From assembly GCF_963678635.1 (NCBI RefSeq), contig NW_026971313.1, positions 1 through 64,000 on the forward strand: DNA of 64,000 bases, written 5' to 3'. Shown one piece after another: positions 22,243 through 31,375 of this stretch. This DNA comes from Symsagittifera roscoffensis. Lineage: Eukaryota; Xenacoelomorpha; Acoela; Convolutidae. The notes beneath the pieces were generated by a model. It was not told the DNA's origin and did not search any database. It worked only from the letters and a program-made list of their open reading frames with translations. Made by a program: the position numbers and the translations under genes. The number at the start of each line of letters is the position of its first letter. Positions within the stretch are counted from its first letter, which is position 1.

Positions 22243-22330
22243 GAAATTGGGAGCTCCAACTTCTGATGGTCAGGACCCTAGAGGGAAGCTCCAGGATTTG
22301 GCATCTGAATTCAAGTTTTGCAAAAAAAAT
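22000..22330 (+). mobile_element. 5'-truncated R2 non-LTR retrotransposon at the R2 site of 28S
   Basis: The 28S reads GGCGGGAGTAACTATGATTCTTTTAA, then foreign sequence, then TAGACAAATACCTTGTCATC. The normal sequence CTCTCTTAAGG-TAGCCAAATGCC is the R2 target, and the 3' junction here is exactly before TAG, as in R2. The insert is 331 bp: the end of an ORF (22000-22242) and a short 3' UTR ending in an A-rich run. Only the 3' end was kept, typical of aborted target-primed reverse transcription. The upstream GG of the target is lost. Confidence 0.88.
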
Positions 22331-22990
22331 TAGACAAATACCTTGTCATCTAACTAGTGACGCGCATGAATGAATTAACGAGATTCATACTGTCCCTATC
22401 TACCATCCAGGGAAACCACAGCTTTAGGAACGGGCAAAGCCAAATCAGTGGGGAAAGAAGACCCTGTTGAGCTTGTCTCTAGTCTGACTTTGTGAAGTGG
22501 CTCGAAAGGTGTAGAATATGTGGGATATGGCTTCGGCTGTCGTCAGTGAAATACCACAACTTTCGGTGTCACTTTACTAATCCAGTGAAGAAGTAAAAGT
22601 ACTCTCTACAAATTGGCCTAAGTAAATCGTAAACTTTAAAGAGTTGCACAAAGTTCACTTTGCGTAGCTAAAGCAAACCTCCCTGGAGACGGGGTCAATT
22701 CGGGAGTTTGACTGGGGCGGTACATCTGTAAAAAAAATAACGCAGGTGTCCTAAGGCTAATTCAGTGGGGACAGAAACCTCACGTAGAGCAAAAGGGCAA
22801 ATGTTAGTCTGAACTAGATTTTCAGTATGATTACAGACTGCGAAAGCATGGCCTATCGATTTTTTTTTAATCGGTTCAAAGACTTCAAGCTGAGGTCATT
22901 ATCGTCTAGTGATGGTCATTAATGACTATGAGAATACTGAGGACCACAGGGATTTTTTTATGAGTTACCACGGGGATAAAGTTACCACAG
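22331..22990 (+). rRNA. 28S rRNA, middle portion between the R2 and APE-element insertions
   Basis: Contains ACTAGTGACGCGCATGAATG (R1-site neighbourhood, about 22353), CCCTGTTGAGCTTG (22462), GTTTGACTGGGGCGGTACATC (about 22707) and CGCAGGTGTCCTAAGGC (about 22741). From about 22870 the sequence is disturbed: an extra T-rich run, a degenerate ACCACAGGGAT (22943), then GTTACCACGGGGATAAA (22964-22980) and GTTACCACAG (22981-22990), partial copies of the target of the next insertion. Confidence 0.9.
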
Positions 22991-23015
22991 AAAACCCGGA
23001 CCTGAAGTTTGGCTT

Positions 23016-24346
23016 ATGGCGCTCAATCGGGAGGTAAAACTCATCACGAAAGAGTGCAGGGACCGGGAGGTTGAGGCGAATCTTCATCGTTTTGAAGATC
23101 ATTCGACTGAAAACTCAGTGAGAGAGGATTACAGAGTGCTGAAAGATACACTGAGAACCTACCGCATCACATGGTTTTCAGAGCCAGGAAATCAATCGGG
23201 CCAAGCAGCATGCAGTTTAAACTGCATTACGAAGACCTCTTCAAAGAGAGAAAAGCCATGGATGTCAACCTCAAAGGTCAGATACTAGAGCAGACACCAG
23301 ACGAGATGCTCAGTCCTCCTACACGAGCAGAAATGAAGCTTGAAGTTCACTCAATGTCATCGGGCAAAGTGCCGGGGCGAAGCGGAATCACAGCAGATCT
23401 TCTGAAATCACTGCAAGTTCAATTTGTTCCTGTAATCAAGGCAAGCTTCAACAACTTTTGGGGAGTAACTTCGGATACCCCAAAGCGTTTAAAGACGCAA
23501 AAGTTATTAACCTGTTCAAGAACGGTAAAAATACTCTACTCTCTAACTATCGATCGATTTTTCTGCTAGACACTGAAGAAAAAGTATTTTGTAAATTACT
23601 GAAAAATCGAATCGAAAGATGCACGGACAAAAACACTTGATGACCTGCAATTCGGTTTCAGAGCAGTCACGAGCACGCTGCAAGCGATATGGACCGTAAG
23701 AAGAAGGATCCAAACAGCACGTGACTCGAGGAAAAGGCTACTAATTTTCCTTGATTTGGTTAAAGACTTTGACTCAGTGGACAGAACAACACTGTTTAAT
23801 GTTCTCAGATATCGGAGTGTAGCAAACTCCCTCAAGAGATTAATTTGGGACCTTCATGATGAAGCAGAGGGGGAGATTGACAAACAAAGTATGTTTGTCT
23901 TAGGAAGAACAGTGAGACAAGTGTGTGTAGTCGGCCCCACACTCTTCATTCTGGTAATTGATGACGTGTGCAAGAAAGCGCTCAAGAAGAGTTTGAGTCT
24001 GAATCACCTTGGATACGCGGATGATTTAGTTCTGATCTCTGAATCACCTGCGGAGGCCCAAGAAAGTCTGGATGCATTTAATCGGGAAGTCCAGAGGGTA
24101 GGAATGGAGGTTTTACTCACGAAGACTGAAGTAATGATGGTCAATATTGATGACCCGAGTGATATCATCCTTAATGGTGTAAAGATAAAAGAAGTGAGAT
24201 GCTTTAATTATCTTGGACGCGCTTTGAACGTTGAAGGAGAAGTCAGTAAAGCAGTTTCAAACAACTGCAGAAAAGCACGGATCGCAATTGTAAAAATGAG
24301 ACCAGCACTAACAAGCGGCTCATTGAGAATCAGTACGAAAGTATAG
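23016..24346 (+). pseudogene. Non-LTR reverse transcriptase, copy A
   Basis: Three overlapping frames give, in order, the pre-RT region (VKLITKECRDREVEANLHRF), the RT 0-2 region (SSGKVPGRSGITADLLKSLQ; DAKVINLFKNGKNTLLSNYR), and the palm with FLDLVKDFDSVDRTTLF, VVGPTLFILVIDDV, LNHLGYADDLVLI (YADD at 24014-24025) and LLTKTEVMMV. This set is typical of APE-type LINE RTs. Frameshifts fall near 23170-23290 and 23470-23760. Function in family: copies element RNA at the nicked target. Confidence 0.9.
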
Positions 24347-24852
24347 TTAGAAGAGACATTTCTCAAGCCCACTCTAATGTATGGCCTGGAGACAGCTGTA
24401 ATCAGAAAAGTTGATTTCGGAAATTTAAACGCAGTTGCTAAACAAGGCCAGAAGAATCATCTTGAAACTAGACAGCAAGAGAACCTGAACAAATGTCGAA
24501 ATTGCAGAGAAAGTACCGAAATAGAAGTATAGAAGTACCGTTAAAAAAGTATAGAAGTGGAGCTAGCGGTAAGACGGGCTAATCTTTGGCATCAATTGTG
24601 AAGCTCAAAATAGATGCTGTCAACTCTCAAGCTGTGAAAAGCAAGGTGTATGCAAAGGACTGGTTGCGAGCCTAGGATTTAGATCTAGATAGACTGAGGA
24701 TCACCAGGAAAGACGAGTGGATAAAAGATCCGAAACCACTCAAGTATAACAACGACGTCGACCAGAGTACTCAAAGGATGGTCGGCTCGCGCCCTCAAAC
24801 TGTACCCTGAGAAGCGGGGAATTGCTCTTTAAAGTTTGCTGAAAGAAAAGAG

Positions 24853-25338
24853 ATGCTAAGGCATCTGAGAAGTGACCACGAGGCACTGGAAGAACCAGGT
24901 AATCTCCAGATGACCCCCTTCACCTCAATAATCCCGAAAGATAACTACGACTGTCCAGCTGCGAGAGGCAAGAAGCAGTTTAAGACGCTCGGATGGTTAA
25001 AGAGCCATATTTCCCCAGCTTACCCTCAGTGCACTTAAATCACAAGCACTGATGTTGTTGGAAAAAATGGCAGTGAGGATCTTCTTGACGGTCAGGATCA
25101 CGAGGACGAACGAGATCAAGATGAACGAGATCAAAGTGAAAGAGAACGAGATCAAGAGGCTGTTGCAGAGGATTAGATACTACTTGCAAGTGCGCCAGGC
25201 ATCTATCAGTGTCTGAAATGTCCAAGGAAGTACACGGTGTTGAACAGTGTACAGAATCACTGTTTGCAGAAGCATGCCTGGTCGTACAGCCGTCAGCAAC
25301 CTGTACGTGAAAGAGAGACTGGAAGCTCTGAAGCCTGA
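24853..25338 (+). pseudogene. C-terminal C2H2 zinc-finger region, copy A
   Basis: A single frame from 24853 is broken only by TAA (25036) and TAG (25174). Finger 1 has lost two ligands here (Cys to Gly, His to Tyr). Finger 2, YQCLKCPRKYTVLNSVQNHC, is a perfect C-x2-C-x12-H-x4-H finger with Cys codons at 25210 and 25219 and His codons at 25258 and 25273. Between them is an acidic repeat of DERDQ units. Such fingers downstream of RT are good candidates for target recognition. Confidence 0.85.
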
Positions 25339-25457
25339 AATACCTCAACCCGAGATCGCCCCTAATCGGGGGTCTAATTTTCCTTCATACCAACTCCTCA
25401 AAGGTCTGTAGGCTAAATACTTGTCGATTGGAGTAGAGTAGCTTAGTATCAAATGGA

Positions 25458-25491
25458 GTTACCACAGGGATAAAGTTACCACAGGGATAAA
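25458..25491 (+). repeat. Two perfect tandem 17-bp target-site copies between elements A and B
   Basis: GTTACCACAGGGATAAA occurs at 25458-25474 and again at 25475-25491. The same 28S segment is seen at 22964-22980 (one mismatch), partially at 22981-22990, and at the 3' junction of copy B (ACCACAGGGATAACTGG, 29228-29244). These look like target-site duplications of the two insertions. Confidence 0.93.
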
Positions 25492-25739
25492 CCAGCTCGA
25501 TACCGGTCACAAGCCGGGCGTGCCTATCGGCAGTGGTGAGTGTTCTTTTGGATCAGGAAAGGGGCCTACCAGAAGGTGAAAAAGTAAATTACCCGCTAGC
25601 ATCAAAACGAAAGCCACACAACTGAAAAGATACAATCGTGCAAGGACGTGCGGACACCCACTGTTCAACTGAGGGACCTTAAATCGTTCCTCTATCCGAA
25701 TACAAGGTCTTGGAAAAGCAGGGCTCACTGATCAGGACT

Positions 25740-26475
25740 GCAAAGTTAAGATCGCGCACTGGAATTGACAAAGTGCATGTCAGGAGGATTTTCTCGATAC
25801 CCTGACCAAAACGATGATTAAAAGGAAAATCAGTCTAATCGCACTGAATGAGCTGCAACTCCGAGGATGAGATACGGGAGAGTCCTGTGAAAATTTCACA
25901 CTCGCTCATAGCGGAGTGGATGAAAATGCGAAGAGGACTCAGAAAAGTGTCGGTTTGCTGTTTGACTCATCAGTCAGATGTTTCAAATTAAAAGGTCATT
26001 CTCCAAGAAACTGTGTGAGATGGCTCAAAATCTGCAGTGCAAAATTGAAATTAGATCCGACTTATGCACCATCCGAAATTGCGGATGAGAACGAGTACGC
26101 CGAGTATTAGGAGAGCCTACTTGAACTCTGTCAGAAAAAGTCAATCTCAAAGATGACTTCTCGCGTATTGTAATTGTTGACTTTGATCCAGCTATACGGC
26201 GAGAGCAAAAATCGTTGGATAGCACACCAACGGTGATGAAAATATTCGAAATGGAATGCTGCAGAGCTAGTGGTGTCTAGAGAGAAACTTGAGAATCGAA
26301 AACACCTTTTTCCGAAAACCAGCTCTCAGAGCTTGCACGTGGAGGCATCCGCGAACTGGAGAATTGTCATTGAAAGACTACGCCAACATTAGCGTAGGCA
26401 AGGGAAAGACATCCCTGTCAATCGATGACACCAGAAGCTCCTGTGTCGAAAGTCATCACTCAGACCATGCCATGC
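25740..26475 (+). pseudogene. AP-endonuclease-like domain, copy B
   Basis: The N-terminal strand KVKIAHWN is at 25745-25768, followed by a TGA. ISLIALNELQL carries the catalytic Glu; DPTYAPSEIADENEYAEY resembles the YAP block; IVIVDFDPAIRRE matches the GDFN block. In another frame are NTFFRKPALRACTWRHPRTG and the end motif ESHHSDHAMLIV with SDH at 26460-26468. This order is that of APE endonucleases of LINEs, which nick target DNA. Several stops (for example 25769, 25869 and 26108) break it. Confidence 0.88.
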
Positions 26476-28686
26476 TGATAGTGATCGGATGGGCAAAAGT
26501 AAAGAGCAAAAGGGCGAAACTCAGAAAAGCTAAAACGAAAAGCGAAACAGTCAGAATGAAAACTGAGAGCACTCTCAATTGTGCGAAAGTACTGGCAATG
26601 CTCAGGGAGAGATTGAGTGAAGAGTTATCTTCACTGGCAAAACCAGAAGACCTGCTCGATCTTCTGCAAGAACTGATCAAAGAGCAGTCAATTGAGCAAA
26701 GTTTTCCGCTCAGATCAGGCTGTTGGGCAGCTCACTTAACGTGTGCGGAGAAGGAAAAGATCCCTGAAAGAAAGAAAATCTACCGTGACTTTCTAGCCAA
26801 GAGAAACACGGACCTGAAAAGTCAACTCATGGCGCTCAATCGGGAGGTAAAACTCATCACGAAAGAGTGCAAGGTCCGGGTGATTGAGACGGATCTTCGT
26901 CGTTTTGAAGATCTTTCGACTAAAAACTCAGTGAGAGAGGATTACAGAGTGCTAAAAGAGACACTCAGAAACTACCGCATCACCTGGTTTGACAGAGCCA
27001 GGAAATCAATCGATCAATCAGGCCAAGCAACATGCAGTTTAAATTGCATTACGAAGAGAAAAGCCATGGATGCCAACCTCAAAGGTCAGATACTAGAGGA
27101 GACACCAGACGAAATGCTCAATGCTCCAACACGAGCAGAAACGAAGCTTGCAATTAACTCAAAGTCATCGGGCAAAGTGCCGGAGCAAAGCGGAATCACA
27201 GCAGTTCTTCTGAAGTCACTGCAAGATCAATTAGTTCCTGTAATCAATGCAAGCTTCAAAAACTTTTGGGAAGAAACATCGGATACCTCAAAAGCGTTTA
27301 AGGACGCAAAAGTTATTAGCTTGTTCAAGAAGGGTGAAAAGACTCTACCCTCTAACTATCGATCGATTTTTCTGCTAGATACTGAAGGAAAAATATTTTG
27401 TAAAATACTGAAAAATCTATTCGAAAGATGCACAGACCAAACACTTAAGGACCTGAAATTCGGTTTCAGAGCAGGCAGGAGCACGCTGCAAGCGATATGG
27501 ACCGTAAGAAGAAGGATGCAAAAAGCACGTGACTCGAGGAGAAAGCTAGTACTAATCTTCTATGATTTGGTTAAAGCTTTTGACTCAGTGGACAGGACAA
27601 CACTGTTCAATTTTCTGAGAGATCGGAGTCGAGCAAACTCCCTCCTTAATTTGGGACATTCATGATGAGGCAGAGGGGGGGATTGACAAACAATATAAGT
27701 TTGTTCTAGGAAGAGGAGTGAGACAAGAGTGTGTAGTCGGCCCCACACTCTTCAACCTGGTGTTTGATGATGTGTGCAAGAAAGCGCTCAAGAAGAGTTC
27801 GGGTCTGAATCACCTTCCATACGCGGATGATTTAGTTCTGATCTTTGAATCACCTGCAGAGGCCCAAAAAAGTATGAATGTATTTAATCGGGAAGTCCAA
27901 AGGGAAGGGATGGAGTTTCCTTTCACGAAGATTGAAGAAATGATGGCCAATAGTGATGACCCGAGTGATATCATCCTTAATGTTGTAAAGATAAAAGAGG
28001 TGAGATCCTTTAATTATCTTGGAAGCGCTTTGAAAGTGGAAGAAGAAATCAGTGAAGCAGTTTTAAACAACTGCAGAAAAGCACGGATTGCATTTTTAAA
28101 AATGATACCAGCACTAACAGGCGACTCATTGAGAAGCAGAACAAAAATAAATTTAGTAGAGAATTTTATCAAGCCCACTCTAATGTATGGTTTGGAGACA
28201 GCTGTAATCAGAAAATTCGATTTCGGAAAGTTAACCGATGTGCTAAACAAGGCCAGAAAAATGATCCTGAAACAAGACAGCAAGAGAACCTGCGAAACTG
28301 CAGAGAAAGTACCGTTAAAGGGTATAGAAATGGAGTTAGCGGTAGGACGGGACAATTTTTGGGCCTCAATTGTGAAGCTCAAAGCAGATGCTGTCAATTC
28401 TGAAGCTGTGAAAAGCAAGGTGTATGCAAAGGACTGCTTGCGAGTTTTGGATTTATATCTAGATATACTGGGGATCATCAGGAAAGACGAGTGGATAAAA
28501 GATCCGAAACCACTCAATTATAACAACGAGGTCGACCAGAGTACTCAAAGGATGTTCGGCTCGCGCCCTCAAACTGTACCATGTGAAGCGGGGAATCGCT
28601 CTTTAATTTTGCTGGAGAAAAAGGAGACACAAAGGCATCTGAGAGGGACCCAGAGGCACTGGAAGAAAAAGACAATCTCCAGATGA
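26289..28686 (+). pseudogene. APE end, reverse transcriptase and thumb region, copy B (one frameshift)
   Basis: An uninterrupted 458-codon stretch (26289-27665) covers the end of APE through the RT palm (FYDLVKAFDSVDRTTLF). A second stretch of 322 codons (27718-28686) starts just after a frameshift near 27650-27715 and holds CVVGPTLFNLVFDDV and YADDLVLIFES (YADD at 27820-27831), then LFTSTS-free thumb sequence with SFNYLGSALKVEEE and KPTLMYGLETAV, usual in LINE RTs. It is the best preserved coding stretch in the window outside the Ty3 integrase. The RT has the normal YADD box. Confidence 0.92.
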
Positions 28687-28717
28687 CCCCTTCACCTCAA
28701 TCATCCCGAAAGATAAC

Positions 28718-29131
28718 TACAACTGTGCAGCTGCGAGGTGCAAGAAGCAGTTTAAGACGCTCAGATGGTTAAAGAGCCATGTTGCCCTGGCTCACCCTCA
28801 GTGCACTTTAATCACAAGCACTGATGTTGTTGGAAACAATGACAGTGATGATCTTCTTGAAGGCCAGGCTCACCGAATCGACCAAGGCGAACGATATCAA
28901 GGTGAAAAAGAACGAGATCATGAGGCGGTTGCAGAGGATTGGATACTACCTGCAAGTGCGCCAGGCATCTATCAGCGTCCGAACTGTCCAAGGAAGTACA
29001 CAGTGTTGAAGAGTGTACAGAATCACTGTTTGCAGAAGCATGCTTGGCCGGTTAGCCGTCAGCAGCATGTACGTGGAAGAGAGACTGGAGGCTCTCGAGC
29101 CCGAAATACTTCCAACCGAGATCGCTTCTAA
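28718..29131 (+). pseudogene. C-terminal C2H2 zinc-finger region, copy B
   Basis: The frame is open from 28718 to a TAA at about 29131. Finger 1 is intact: Cys codons at 28724 and 28739, His codons at 28778 and 28793 (C-x4-C-x12-H-x4-H, in YNCAAARCKKQFKTLRWLKS). Finger 2 (PNCPRKYTVLKSVQNHCLQK) has its first Cys changed to Arg. A one-base deletion near 28686-28690, relative to copy A, separates this frame from RT. The two copies together define a two-finger tail. Confidence 0.85.
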
Positions 29132-29225
29132 TCGGGGGTCTGGCTTTCCTTTATGCTAACTCCTCAAAGATCTTTAGGCTAAATACCTGTCGATTGGAGT
29201 AGCTTAGTACTCTATCAAAGGGAGG

Positions 29226-29280
29226 GGCACCACAGGGATAACTGGCTTGTGGCGGGAAAGCGTTCATAGCGACGTCGCTA

Positions 29281-29314
<34 letters not shown>

Positions 29315-29600
29315 CGAAGCAGAGTTCGCAAAGTGTTGGATTTTTCACTCACTAACAGGGAACGTGAGCTGGGCTCAGACCGTCGTGAGACAGATTAGTT
29401 TTACCCTGTTGATGAATTGAAACTAACCAGTGGTGGCTGCGGCTGCTACTGAATTTGATCTATGCTTGGGTAATCACACTTAGTACGAGACGAACCGTGT
29501 ATTCGATTCCCTGGATTCAGCGTCTGCCTGAAAAGGCGGATGCGATGCTACAATTGATAGATTATGACTGAACGCCTCTAAGTCAGGGCTCAGACTTAAA
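29226..29600 (+). rRNA. 28S rRNA, 3' portion (end uncertain)
   Basis: Contains CACAGGGATAACTGGCTTGTGG, AGCGACGTCGCTATTTGATCC, GATGTCGGCTCTTCCTATCA, GACCGTCGTGAGACAGATTAG and GACTGAACGCCTCTAAGTCAG (29566-29586). The sarcin-ricin loop reads AGTACGAGACGAACC (29482-29496), with C instead of the universal G after the GAGA tetraloop (29491). The mature 3' end cannot be set; 29600 is only the end of recognisable conservation. Confidence 0.92.
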
Positions 29601-29869
29601 TTGCTCTGCTTCAGGGTTAAATTGCTCTGCATCATGAAAACTACCTTTAATGGTTTAATTTGGCAGTATCAAGTATATTGTTTCTGTTGACCCCGATGTC
29701 AGATGGGAAAGCTATCCCCCATTGATGATGGGAAAGCCTGGACTTGCTGCAAGCAATCAAGTAGCTTGCGCTACGAGATGCTGAGGCACTGTTCTTCAGG
29801 CAGGGATAAATTTATCCCAAAAGGGACTTGGCAAACTCCGAAAACCCTTAAAGCGTAAGAGTTGATCTA

Positions 29870-30715
29870 GCTAAGGTAGATATATAGGTTGACTCGGGGT
29901 GGTCCTTAATGGACCACCTTAAGGTGGTCCTTCAGGGATCACCTTCATGGATCACCTTAATGGTGATCCCCAGTTGCCGAAAGATGGTTCAAAGAGATTT
30001 GACCCGATGCAAGTTGGGTTGACTCAAGGGAATCCTTTACGGTGATCCTTAGAAAGATGGTTCTTCATGGTCCATCTAAGAGTTGATCTACGTGAGGTTA
30101 GATTGGCTTAAGGTAGTCCTTAATGGATCACCTTAGATTCCCGAAAGATGGTTCAAAGAGAGTTGACCTGATGCAAGTTAGGTTGACTCAGGGTGATTCT
30201 TTATGGTGATCCTTAGAAAGATTGTCTATCTAAGATGATCCATCTAAGAGTTGATCTACGTGAGGTTAGATTGGCTTAAGGTAGTCCTTAATGGATCACC
30301 TTAGATTCCCGAATGATGGTTCATAAAGAGTTGACCTGATTCAAGTTAGGCTGACTGAAGGTGATCCTCTATGGTGATCCTTAGAAAGATGGTCCTTCAT
30401 GTTCCATCTAAGAGTTTATCTAGCTAAGGTTAGATTGGTCCAAGGTAGTCCTTCATGTATCACCTTAGATTCCCGAAAGATGGTTCAAAGAGAAATGACC
30501 TGATGCAAGTTGGGTTGACTCAAGGTGATTCTTTTGGTGATCCTTAATATGATGGACCTTTATGGTCCATCTAAGAGTTGATCTAGCTAAGGTTAGATTG
30601 GCTCAAGGTAGTCCTTAATGGATCACCTAATCTTCCCGAAAGATGGCTCAATGAGAGTTCATCTAATGCAAATTAGCTTGACTCAAGGTAACCCTTTATG
30701 GAGATTCTTAGTCTG
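29870..30715 (+). repeat. 165-170-bp GATC-rich tandem repeat, shared with ITS1
   Basis: Each unit contains CATCTAAGAGTTGATCTA, AGGTTAGATTGGCT, GGTAGTCCTTAATGGATCACC, TTCCCGAAAGATGG, TTGACCTGATGCAAGTTAGG and TTGACTCA. Copies begin near 29870, 30070, 30238, 30405 and 30570. Two copies of the same family lie in each ITS1 (about 10550-10865 and 17757-18072). Confidence 0.88.
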
Positions 30716-30798
30716 AGGTCAGAGAGATGGTGGCGCATGCTAGCAAGAAAAATGGTGGTGCTTAATAGCAAGAGAGACGGTGGTGCATGATAGCATGA

Positions 30799-30965
30799 GA
30801 CTGGGGATGGGCTCCCAGTCAAAGTAGACTGCTCGGTGGTGATAGCAAGTGAGCGTCGGTGGTGCATGATAGCAAGATAAAGGGTGGTGCATGATAGCAA
30901 GAGAGACGGTTGTGCATGATAGCGTGAGACTGGGTATTGGCTCCCAGTCAAAGTAGCTTGCTCGG
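30799..30965 (+). repeat. Two hairpin modules in the 3' spacer
   Basis: GACTGGG...CTCCCAGTCAAAGTAG at 30799-30836 and 30928-30965, each ending with (A/T)GCTCGG and flanked by GGTGGTGCATGATAGCAAGA. These match the ITS1 modules almost exactly. Confidence 0.9.
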
Positions 30966-31375
30966 TCGTGCATGATAGCATGAGAGGGTCAGATTCCCGA
31001 AAAATGGCTTGATTAGAGTTGAACTAACGTACGTTAGCTTGACTCAAGGCGGTGACGAAATACGGTGTAGTAAAAGTAGCAAGTACCCGAAAGATAACCG
31101 AAAGACGGTTAAGTAGCAAGTAAACGAACCTTAAAGCGTATTTCAATCGCCAGAAACTGAGAGAGCATCAGGATGCTCGGCCTACTTCTGCGTGGTCTTC
31201 ATTCCAATTAAAAGAATCTGACCGATTAGAAAGCAAGTAGCTAATAAATAATGCTAGTACCTAGAAGAACTGCTTTAGGAGTTAAATATCAGCAATACCA
31301 ATCGCTCTTAGCTCTTTCGCTGAGCTAAAAGCTTGGCAGTCTTAAAGGATGAACCAGTGAATAGAAGGAAGAGAA

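Larger units (their letters stand above)
22991..25457 (+). mobile_element. 28S-inserted APE-type non-LTR retrotransposon, copy A (5' truncated)
   Basis: Homologous to copy B from B position about 26812 onward, so the APE endonuclease is missing. Open pieces 23016-23288, 23171-23569 and 23756-24346 cover the RT; the catalytic box YADDLVLI is at 24014-24037. Zinc-finger coding follows at 24950-25290. It ends AGCTTAGTATCAAATGGA and is followed by two perfect 17-bp target copies. At least three frameshifts and stops make it inactive. Confidence 0.9.
25492..29225 (+). mobile_element. 28S-inserted APE-type non-LTR retrotransposon, copy B (near full length)
   Basis: A 3.73-kb insertion starting CCAGCTCGATACCGG and ending CTATCAAAGGGAG, after which 28S resumes with GGGCACCACAGGGATAACTGG. 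It holds an untranslated 5' part (25492-25740), a degraded APE endonuclease (25740-26475), RT (about 26820-28180), a thumb/linker region (to about 28690), two C2H2 fingers (28718-29130) and a 3' UTR. There is one ORF only; I see no separate ORF1 or RNase H. Stops and frameshifts inactivate it. Confidence 0.92.
29601..31375 (+). other. 3' external spacer downstream of 28S
   Basis: Non-coding. It contains a GTAGC-TTGC-GCTAC hairpin (29761-29774), a perfect palindrome GGGATAAATTTATCCC (29803-29818), about five copies of a 165-170-bp GATC-rich repeat (about 29870-30715), two hairpin modules (30799 and 30928), and a non-repetitive stretch (31000-31375) before the satellite begins. Confidence 0.75.

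Noticed and set aside
22000-22330. Group I intron or ordinary expansion segment in 28S
   Set aside because: The position is exactly the R2 site, the insert has an open frame resembling the R2 C-terminus, and the end is A-rich.
22991-29225. R4 or R1 element
   Set aside because: The site lies about 0.65 kb downstream of the R2 site, not at the R1 or R4 sites, and the tail has C2H2 fingers rather than the CCHC knuckle of R1.
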